From: an uncultured Collinsella sp.
GTDB taxonomy: Bacteria > Actinomycetota > Coriobacteriia > Coriobacteriales > Coriobacteriaceae
Assembly (NCBI GenBank): GCA_900541035.1
Contig: UQIN01000001.1
Location: 117,061-181,060 of the forward strand
Length of the DNA stretch: 64,000 nucleotides
Direction: 5' to 3'
In this document: piece after piece, positions 16,463 to 22,669 of the stretch
Layout of the letters: every line of letters starts with the position of its first letter
How positions within the stretch are numbered: the stretch's first letter is position 1
Program-made: the position numbers and the translations under genes
Notes under the pieces: generated by a model
The model's input: only the letters and a program-made list of their open reading frames with translations
Told to the model about the DNA's origin: nothing
Database searches by the model: none

Positions 16463-16975
16463 TTACTCGGAAAGCCAGACGACAGGCTCTTTAACAGCAA
16501 CAGGGCCGGAAGCATGCTCACGAAGAGTCGAGTTCTCCGAACGCTCGCACACGATAACGAAGACCGTGGGATCGAAGCCGGCAGCGCGAACCGCGTCGAA
16601 ATCGACCTCGACGAGGGGCTGGCCCGCGTCGACATGGTCACCCTGGGCAACAAGCGCATGGAAGCCCTTGCCCTCAAGCTTAACAGTGTCGATTCCGATA
16701 TGCAGCATCACCTGAGCAGAGCTGTCGTCGGACATGATGCCCAGCGCGTGCTCAGTCGGAAACAGCGCCGCAACGGTACCGGAAACAGGAGCGCACACCG
16801 TTCCCTCTTGGGGAACCACGGCAACGCCATCGCCCACTGCACGACTGCTAAAAGCGGGGTCATTGGTATTTTCTAGATTAACAAGCTCGCCGGAAATAGG
16901 GGCGAGAATCTCGAACTCGGAAGTCGCAGTCGCCTGCTTGTCCGAGCCACCCATAAGGCGAGAAAAGAAACCCAT
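16463..16975 (-). CDS. PTS glucose-family EIIA component
   Basis: A 170-aa soluble EIIA of the Glc family (Crr-like). The two active-site histidines are His75 (FPTEHALGI) and His92 (VMLHIGIDTV), the second being the phosphoacceptor. It transfers phosphate from HPr to Cys481 of the EIICB encoded two genes downstream, and may also phosphorylate the antiterminator's PRDs. The start at 16975 (MGFFSRL) has AAGGG about 10 nt upstream. An upstream ATG at 16993 is possible but adds sequence outside the domain. It is the first gene of the operon, preceded by a roughly 110-bp leader holding a RAT-like hairpin. Confidence 0.92.
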   Translation of the reverse strand: MGFFSRLMGGSDKQATATSEFEILAPISGELVNLENTNDPAFSSRAVGDGVAVVPQEGTVCAPVSGTVAALFPTEHALGIMSDDSSAQVMLHIGIDTVKLEGKGFHALVAQGDHVDAGQPLVEVDFDAVRAAGFDPTVFVIVCERSENSTLREHASGPVAVKEPVVWLSE

Positions 16976-17055
16976 GGTGGCATGTCCCTTCATAAATATA
17001 GCCCAACCAAAATCAACCGAATGCATCCATAGAGACACACCCGTTCAAAGACTTT

Positions 17056-17088
17056 GGTTAGGCCCACGTCCGAGGGGACTCGGTAACC
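17056..17088 (-). promoter_or_regulatory. Candidate RAT antiterminator hairpin in PTS leader
   Basis: On the minus strand the leader reads GGTTACCGAG...CTCGG...GGCCTAACC. Outer arms GGTTA/TAACC and inner arms CCGAG/CTCGG (17070-17074 with 17079-17083) give an interrupted hairpin of the general form of ribonucleic antiterminators bound by BglG/LicT proteins. It lies 80-115 nt upstream of the EIIA start in an operon that encodes such a protein. The overlapping terminator was not clearly identified. Confidence 0.5.
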
Positions 17089-17191
17089 TTCCGCATTTCT
17101 TTTTAGGGGGGTTATTGTAGACAAGCCCAAAGCCGGAACAATCATTATGACCGGCGAACGGTATTTTTTCTCCGATAAACGGTATTTAGGC

Positions 17192-17212
17192 GGCACTTAG
17201 GGACGTTCCTTT
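17192..17212 (+). repeat. Repeat family R8, half copy
   Basis: GGCACTTAGGGACGTTCC plus three T-rich bases recurs at 32981-33001 with one change. It adjoins the R3 element at 17249. It is noncoding. Confidence 0.55.
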
Positions 17213-17248
17213 CCCGCCGGCACCCAGGGGCACTCCTCACTCTGGTGC

Positions 17249-17301
17249 ATTGGGGACAGGTTTGTTTGCACCAGGTTGGTGCAGATTAACCTGTCCCCAA
17301 T
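17249..17301. repeat. Repeat family R3, copy 1 (palindrome)
   Basis: ATTGGGGACAGGTTTG at the left is mirrored by TTAACCTGTCCCCAAT at the right, around a core GCACC-AGGTT-GGTGC. It is a near-perfect 53-bp palindrome between the PTS operon and the flavodoxin/ferredoxin gene. Relatives are at 28130-28214 and 63185-63250. Confidence 0.75.
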
Positions 17302-17319
17302 GCAGCAATTTCGTATGCG

Positions 17320-18081
17320 CTAGATGAAGAGCTCGCATTCCTTCCGCACGACGCAAACCTTGCTCAACATCTGGGAAACAGCGGATAGCTTGTTGGGATC
17401 AAGCTTGCGAGCGCCTCGCGGACATACGGCGATGCAGCGCATGCAGGAGATGCACGCCTCGCCAGCTGCTCGCTTGGGGTCGCCCTTGTCGATAGCACAA
17501 ACGGGGCACGCCGCGGCGCATGCACCGCAGGAGGCGCAATCCTCTGTTGCCTCGGGTGCCATACGGCGACCTCCAGCTTGTTTATAAGGACGATTGCCGG
17601 GGATAGAGGGCTCGGACGCATCCTCAGCCAACAGCTTTTGCTGAATTTGTTGCGCAAACTCTGCGAGCTGCGCCGCATCCTGCGCATCCGGTCGCCCAGC
17701 AGCAAACTGACGAGCAACGGAATGCTCAGCAATAGCAGAAACAGCTGCAACCACCCTAAATCCGGCGCGCTTCGCAACGTCCTCCAGCTCTACGAGCGTG
17801 TCCTCAAACGCGCGGTTTCCGTATACACAAACCAAAACAGCCCGAGCCCCGTTGCCGCGCACCATGCCCAACCGGTCAGCCACCACAGCCGGGATTCTAC
17901 CGGCATACGCCGGCACAGAAATTACGGCCACGTCGTCCTCAGCCATCGAGACCCCGTGGAAATCCAACCCGCTATCGGTCAGATCAACGATAACGGTATT
18001 CTTGCCCAGTGCCCCGGCCACAAGGCCAGACACCTTCCGCGTTCCACCCGTCGGACTAAACACAATTTCGAATACGCTCAT
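17320..18081 (-). CDS. EFR1-type flavodoxin-ferredoxin fusion protein
   Basis: A 253-aa protein. An N-terminal flavodoxin-like fold with FMN phosphate loop SPTGGTRKV (about residues 8-16) is joined to a C-terminal bacterial 2x[4Fe-4S] ferredoxin (CASCGACAAACPVC and CISCMRCIAVCPRG). It is a low-potential electron carrier of the EFR1 (EFR-associated ferrodoxin) type common in anaerobes. The physiological partner is unknown. The start at 18081 has GGGAGGG 7 nt upstream. It is monocistronic, flanked by an R3 palindrome downstream and by 620 bp of noncoding DNA upstream. Confidence 0.85.
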   Translation of the reverse strand: MSVFEIVFSPTGGTRKVSGLVAGALGKNTVIVDLTDSGLDFHGVSMAEDDVAVISVPAYAGRIPAVVADRLGMVRGNGARAVLVCVYGNRAFEDTLVELEDVAKRAGFRVVAAVSAIAEHSVARQFAAGRPDAQDAAQLAEFAQQIQQKLLAEDASEPSIPGNRPYKQAGGRRMAPEATEDCASCGACAAACPVCAIDKGDPKRAAGEACISCMRCIAVCPRGARKLDPNKLSAVSQMLSKVCVVRKECELFI

Positions 18082-18633
18082 CGAGGCACCCTCCCCTACG
18101 CCTGGCAACGCGTCAAGCCGCTTTCACATCCAGCCAGAGTATACGGCGCGTGGGATCCCCGTTTTGGTGCACCAAACACCCCAATGCGCCCACCCTGCGC
18201 TGTCTGCCTCTTCGTTTTGTATAAATTACGGTACAGATTGTATATATGTACGGGATATCGCCGCGTTCTCCTGAGGTACCCCATCCTGGCCCGTGCAAAA
18301 AACGGAGTATTCTGCAACGTGACCGCGCCAGCACCGCCGCGGGCGAGCAAAACTGTAGGGCGCTGCGTCATTTAGGGTTCCGACATAGCGAGAATGACGT
18401 ACCTTTGCTTCGAAAAACGGCGAAATCTAACTCAAAACGCTCATAGGGGGTATCTGAAGGCCACCGTTGGCAATACCGAATCGTATGCAGCCAGCTAGAG
18501 CTGCTGAATACTCCAAAAAAATGCACGGCACACCCCATGGACCCATTGCCGCATGGCAGGAAACAGGCCCACGGCATCTTCTAGATGCATTCCCGAGGAA
18601 ATCACATTTGAACTAGCGATCGGATACGGCAAA
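18082..18633. other. Noncoding stretch
   Basis: No reading frame here has a ribosome site or coding-like codon use. It contains an AT-rich patch around 18218-18255 (probable promoter of the flavodoxin/ferredoxin gene on the minus strand) and an R7 repeat copy at 18496-18527. Nothing else was recognised. Confidence 0.6.
18496..18527. repeat. Repeat family R7, copy 2
   Basis: TAGAGCTGCTGAATACTCC followed by AAAAAAATGCACG matches 101-133 closely. In this copy the outer dyad is degraded. It lies in a gene-free stretch. Confidence 0.5.
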
Positions 18634-18668
18634 CAAAAAGGGCCCCGAGCGTAGTTGCTCGGGGCCCT
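18634..18668 (-). terminator. Terminator of DEAD-box helicase gene
   Basis: A 12-bp perfect stem, AGGGCCCCGAGC (18639-18650) with GCTCGGGGCCCT (18657-18668), closes a 6-nt loop. On the minus strand it runs into TTTTTGTTTG. It is a classical intrinsic terminator 34 bp past the stop. Confidence 0.92.
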
Positions 18669-18701
18669 TGGTTCACCTCGCTCTAGTGGGCGATGCGTAT
18701 G

Positions 18702-20945
18702 CTATTTGCGGTTGCCGCCGCCGTCGCCGGGGCGACGGGAGCTGCCACCGCGCTTGCCGCCACGGCTGTTGCCGTAGCTGCCACGGTTATCGCGACCGCC
18801 GGCACGGCCGCCACGGGAGCCGGCCTGGTTGCCGCCACGACCACCACGATAGCCGCCGCGACGCTCTTCGCGGGTATCGTCGTAGTTGCGCCAGTCATCG
18901 CGACGATCGCGGCTGGCACGCGGGTCACGACGATCACGCGACTCGTTAGAACGACCAGCGCCGCCGCGGCCGCCATTGCCGCGAGCACCCTCGCGACGCT
19001 CGCCGCCGCGGCTACCGCGCTCGTCAAAGCGCTTGCCGCCGCGGGCACCACGCTCGTCACGCGAACCACGGCCTTCGCCGCCACGGCGCCCATCGCGCCC
19101 GCCGCGCTCGCCATCGCGACCGGAGCGACGACGGTCACCCGAGCCGCGCTTGCCGCCGCGCGAACCGCGGCCCTCGTCCTCGCGCTCAACACGACGACGA
19201 CCGCCACGGTCCTCGTCCTCACGACGACGGCGGTGCGCCTCGCCCTGGAACTGCTTGGCACGACGCTCGGCACGGTTGCCGCGCGGGGCCTGCTCGATGG
19301 CACCAGCACCGGCGCGCTCCTCGGCAGCCACCTCGCGAGCCACGCTCTCCACGGCCTCGTCCACGCGAGCCTGAACGCCCTCGCGCACGCGGGTCTTACC
19401 GCCGCGCTTGAGGCGGCTCGGGCGCTCGCCGTCACCGCGGCGCTCGTCGCGACCGCGGTTGGAACGACCGGCTACATCGCCGTAGTCATCGCCGTTGCGC
19501 TTGCCGTCGCGACGTGCCTGCTCGAGTTTCTTCTTGCTCTTGGACTTGCCGCGCTTGGTCTTCTTCTTCACCTTAAAGGCCGCAGGATCGCGCTCGGGGT
19601 CGACGGCGGGCGGGTTGGGGCCTACATGCAAGTCGCCGGCCTCGTAGATGTCGGCCGTCTTGTCCATGAGCTTCTCGATCTCGTAGAACTCATCGACGTC
19701 CTGCTCAGTCACAAACGTGATGGCCCAGCCCAGCTCGCCGGCACGACCCGTGCGGCCGATGCGGTGGATGTAGTCGGTCGGCTCTGCCGGCACGTCAAAG
19801 TTCACGACGTAGCGCACGTCGCTGATGTCGATGCCGCGGGCGAGCACGTCGGTCGCCACCAGCACGTCAACGGTGCCGTCGCGGAAGGCCGAAAGCGCGC
19901 GCTCGCGCTGGGCCTGGCTGCGGTTGCCGTGGATCGCGGCGGCCTTGATGCCCTTGCGCTCCAGACGACGGCAGCAGCTGTCGGCGCGGTGCTTGGTGCG
20001 CATAAAGACGATAGTGCGCTCCGGGCCCTCCTTTTTGAGGAACTCGGGCAGCAGGTTGTTCTTGGCCTCGATGGACACCGGGAACACAAACTGGTCGACG
20101 GTGTCGGCGGTCGACGTGGCAGGTGCGATCTCCACGCGGGCCGGATCGCTCACCAGGTCGGTGATCTCGCCCACGGCCTCCTCGTCGAGCGTGGCCGAGA
20201 ACAGCAGCGTCTGGCGCTCGGCCGGCGTCTCGCGCACAATACGGCGGACGGCGGGCAAAAAGCCCATGTCGAGCATGCGATCGGCCTCGTCGAGCACCAG
20301 GACCTTAACCTCGTCCAGGTGGCAGGCACCCTGCTCGATCAGGTCGACCAGACGGCCCGGCGTTGCGACCAGGATGTCGCAGCCGTACTTGAGTGCCGCG
20401 GTCTGGGGCTTGTAGCTCACGCCGCCCACGACGGTCACGGCGACATGGCCGGTGACGTCGGCGATCTTGCTGGCGACCTCGTCGATCTGCTGGGCAAGCT
20501 CACGCGTGGGGGTGATGACGAGCATCACGGGGCCGCGGCCGTTGCCCTCGGGCTTCTTGGCACCGCGACGACGGTTGCGGCCTCCGCGCTCGCGCACGGG
20601 CTTGGGCGGAGCAATGTGCTCCAGATTGTTCATGGTCGGCAGCAAGAAGGCAGCCGTCTTGCCAGTGCCGGTCTGAGCGGCGGCAAGCAGGTCACGGCCC
20701 TCAAGCACCACGGGGATCGAGCCGGCCTGGACAGGCGTGGGCGCCGTGTAGCCTAGGTTCTCGATGGCACGAAGCATCTCGTCCGAAAGTCCCAGCTCGT
20801 CAAAGGCGGGCAAGTTCTCAGTCGCGGACTCGACGGTCTCGGCGGCGCTGGCCTCGTCGGCAGCATCGAAGGCAGCCTGGGCCATGGTCTCGCGGGTCTC
20901 GTCCAGAATCTCGGCGTCCGTGACGTCGGATACAGAATTACGCAT
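18702..20945 (-). CDS. DEAD-box ATP-dependent RNA helicase with long RGG-rich tail
   Basis: A 747-aa protein. The helicase core occupies about residues 40-420, with Q-motif region, Walker A AQTGTGKT, PTRELA, DEAD box LVLDEADRMLD, SAT, and motif VI HRIGRTGRAG. From about 440 a low-complexity tail of roughly 300 residues follows: first Lys-rich, then dense in RGG/RG/DR repeats (for example RGGYRGGRGGN). Such tails bind RNA and can drive condensates. Cold-shock or RNA-decay roles are typical of the family. The start at 20945 (MRNSVSD) has AAGGA about 11 nt upstream. The tail is at least three times longer than in common CsdA/RhlE proteins. A long antisense open frame over this gene is a codon-bias artefact. 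Confidence 0.92.
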   Translation of the reverse strand: MRNSVSDVTDAEILDETRETMAQAAFDAADEASAAETVESATENLPAFDELGLSDEMLRAIENLGYTAPTPVQAGSIPVVLEGRDLLAAAQTGTGKTAAFLLPTMNNLEHIAPPKPVRERGGRNRRRGAKKPEGNGRGPVMLVITPTRELAQQIDEVASKIADVTGHVAVTVVGGVSYKPQTAALKYGCDILVATPGRLVDLIEQGACHLDEVKVLVLDEADRMLDMGFLPAVRRIVRETPAERQTLLFSATLDEEAVGEITDLVSDPARVEIAPATSTADTVDQFVFPVSIEAKNNLLPEFLKKEGPERTIVFMRTKHRADSCCRRLERKGIKAAAIHGNRSQAQRERALSAFRDGTVDVLVATDVLARGIDISDVRYVVNFDVPAEPTDYIHRIGRTGRAGELGWAITFVTEQDVDEFYEIEKLMDKTADIYEAGDLHVGPNPPAVDPERDPAAFKVKKKTKRGKSKSKKKLEQARRDGKRNGDDYGDVAGRSNRGRDERRGDGERPSRLKRGGKTRVREGVQARVDEAVESVAREVAAEERAGAGAIEQAPRGNRAERRAKQFQGEAHRRRREDEDRGGRRRVEREDEGRGSRGGKRGSGDRRRSGRDGERGGRDGRRGGEGRGSRDERGARGGKRFDERGSRGGERREGARGNGGRGGAGRSNESRDRRDPRASRDRRDDWRNYDDTREERRGGYRGGRGGNQAGSRGGRAGGRDNRGSYGNSRGGKRGGSSRRPGDGGGNRK

Positions 20946-21216
20946 ATGTTGTTGTTCCTTATCTGCACGCGTTATGGGCACGGCATGCGGCCGCGCGAGC
21001 GTGCTTGGTAGTGCGCTAATACATACAAAAACAGGTGCGCACAGAGAGGACGTTGCTCAGCACGCTGGCGATCGCTTTGGCAGCCCTATCACGCGCCGTC
21101 CAGACGCAGCAGCTCTAAGCGATGGAGCAGATTCGCCGCGGGTTAGTATACCCGTACTCCGTATGCCCCCACGTAAACCACAGATGACGAGGCGGGCTCG
21201 AGGTGGGCCCGGCCGA

Positions 21217-21277
21217 TTGTCTCAATCTGTAACATCTACAGGGCAAATCTTCCTCTGCGTGTTACAGGTCGAGACAA
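21217..21277. repeat. Repeat family R1, copy 1
   Basis: The left arm TTGTCTCAATCTGTAACA is mirrored by TGTTACAGGTCGAGACAA, with about 25 nt between. It is a 61-bp palindromic element. Its inner bases suggest it is inverted relative to the other copies. Confidence 0.85.
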
Positions 21278-21299
21278 ACGGTCGACACGGTTCACAAAC

Positions 21300-21357
21300 G
21301 TCTCAATCTGTAACAGTTACCGAGTAAAATCGGTCCTAATTGTTATAGATCAAGACA
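21300..21357. repeat. Repeat family R1, copy 2
   Basis: GTCTCAATCTGTAACAG is mirrored by TGTTATAGATCAAGACA, 22 bp after copy 1. The arms carry a few substitutions. Confidence 0.8.
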
Positions 21358-21400
21358 GAGGGGGATTTCCGTCCAGTCCAAACCAAATCTCTCAGTCTTC

Positions 21401-21428
21401 CTGCAATTTCGAACATGTGGCCTATAAT
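21401..21428 (+). promoter_or_regulatory. Candidate promoter of the FHA gene
   Basis: TATAAT at 21423-21428 is a consensus -10, with CTGCAA (21401-21406) as a weak -35 at 16-bp spacing. It lies 108 bp upstream of the FHA start and downstream of two R1 elements. The rest of the gap 20946-21535 holds only the R1 copies and the helicase promoter side. Confidence 0.5.
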
Positions 21429-21535
21429 GTTGCTTTGGTTACGCCATTTATTGCGCAGCCATTTAATACGTCGCCCACCGGGGGCCATTAATTCCTATCG
21501 CCATATTGGCTAGGAAGCAGTCAAAGGAGGTATCC

Positions 21536-22498
21536 GTGGCAGCAGAGACGCCTTGCTCGGTCCTCTATAACGATATTCGCTCGTTCGGCGGTCTTAAACA
21601 TCTCGAGATCGCCCGAATGCTCATCAATGGAAACTCTTATCTCGGCAGTACCCTGCTCGAGAAATGCTCTTCCAACCGCTCGTATCTCACCCGTTACATC
21701 GTCCATCGCAAGCCTGACCAGTGCGCGCCCGCCATCTACAGCGACTTTACCGTCACCACGCTCAACCTTTCCGCGGCAATCTGCAGCAAGCTCGGCGACG
21801 GCGAGTCCGCCTATCAGGCAATCGCCGAGCACTATCGCGGCCCGGCCGCCAACGAAATGATGTCGGCTCTCGCCAGCTACAAGTTGGACAGCCGCCTATA
21901 TGCAAATGCCCTCAATCACATCGACAACTTTGACGGCAATGCCGTGCGCGAGAAGAGTACGCTTTACCTTATGCTCTTTGTGGCAACGGGGGCGCTCGCC
22001 GACCCCATCCAAGGCGTGGCCACCGTCGAGCGCTTTTGCGACAGCAAGACAGGCGGGCACTTTGGCACCACCGAAACTACCGTCGGACGTGGCTTTATGA
22101 GCAGCCTGGAGCAGCCGCGCACTGTCGCCCCCAACCTCGGTCTGCTCAGAACCCATGCCGACAACTGCGCCGACATGCAAATCCATCCCCTCACACGCAA
22201 TCCGCGCGGCACGGTAATTGGGTCCTTGCCCAAAACTTCGCCCAGCATCACCGATGTAGGCGCTGATGCATCGCGCGAGCATCTCCGCATTTGGCTCGAA
22301 GGTGGACGCTGGTACGCCCAGGGCCTTGGGTCGACCAACGGCACAGTGCTCGAATCGGGCGCGGGCGACGGCGATATTGTGATTGAGCCGCCGCGCGACC
22401 AACGCGAGCCCGGCAAGATCTATCCCCCAGTGGAAATCGAAAACAGCGACAGGCTCCATCTGGGTCTCTACACGACATTCCTTGTCATTGTGGACTAG
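21536..22498 (+). CDS. FHA domain protein
   Basis: 320 aa. Residues about 1-205 are an alpha-helical region I do not recognise. It is Cys- and Ala-containing with no transmembrane segment, so it is probably cytoplasmic. The C-terminal part (about 220-320) is a forkhead-associated phosphothreonine-binding domain with GTVIG, SREH (the Arg/Ser/His ligand cluster) and GSTNGT. The start is GTG 21536, with AAGGAGG 5 nt before it. The TTG at 21506 has no such site. A Ser/Thr kinase gene follows 170 bp downstream on the same strand, so the FHA domain may read phosphorylation by that kinase. This is inference. Confidence 0.8.
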   Translation: MAAETPCSVLYNDIRSFGGLKHLEIARMLINGNSYLGSTLLEKCSSNRSYLTRYIVHRKPDQCAPAIYSDFTVTTLNLSAAICSKLGDGESAYQAIAEHYRGPAANEMMSALASYKLDSRLYANALNHIDNFDGNAVREKSTLYLMLFVATGALADPIQGVATVERFCDSKTGGHFGTTETTVGRGFMSSLEQPRTVAPNLGLLRTHADNCADMQIHPLTRNPRGTVIGSLPKTSPSITDVGADASREHLRIWLEGGRWYAQGLGSTNGTVLESGAGDGDIVIEPPRDQREPGKIYPPVEIENSDRLHLGLYTTFLVIVD

Positions 22499-22500
22499 CG

Positions 22501-22537
22501 CGGACGGCGATCGAAAGACGGTCGCCGTCCGTCTTTC
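22501..22537 (+). terminator. Terminator / alternative hairpin pair after FHA gene
   Basis: CGGACGGCGA (22501-22510) pairs with TCGCCGTCCG (22522-22531), followed by TCTTTCGTCTTCT. A second, mutually exclusive stem is GAAAGACGG (22513-22521) with CCGTCTTTC (22529-22537). The first works as a terminator. The overlap could also act as an attenuator ahead of the kinase gene. Confidence 0.65.
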
Positions 22538-22576
22538 GTCTTCTACCTTCTGCGTCGTAAACGACAATACTCAGCG

Positions 22577-22637
22577 GTATACGTGGGCAGTGTGGCTATC
22601 ATGGTACTTTACCGATATCCACACTGCCCACGTATAC
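22577..22637. repeat. 19-bp perfect inverted repeat upstream of kinase gene
   Basis: GTATACGTGGGCAGTGTGG (22577-22595) and CCACACTGCCCACGTATAC (22619-22637) are exact reverse complements, with a 23-nt centre that itself contains GGTA-CTT-TACC. It ends 33 bp before the kinase start, so it would lie in the kinase mRNA leader or over its promoter. Confidence 0.85.
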
Positions 22638-22669
22638 GCGCAGCAACCCATGCTAGACAAAGGAACGCC

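Noticed and set aside
18693..20756. Long plus-strand open frame (about 690 codons) over the helicase gene
   Set aside because: It is Ala/Thr/Val low-complexity, the mirror of GC-rich RGG codons on the other strand. It has no ribosome site or recognisable domain.
21506..21535. TTG start for the FHA gene
   Set aside because: The GTG at 21536 has AAGGAGG at ideal spacing. The TTG has no ribosome site and would place that site inside the gene.
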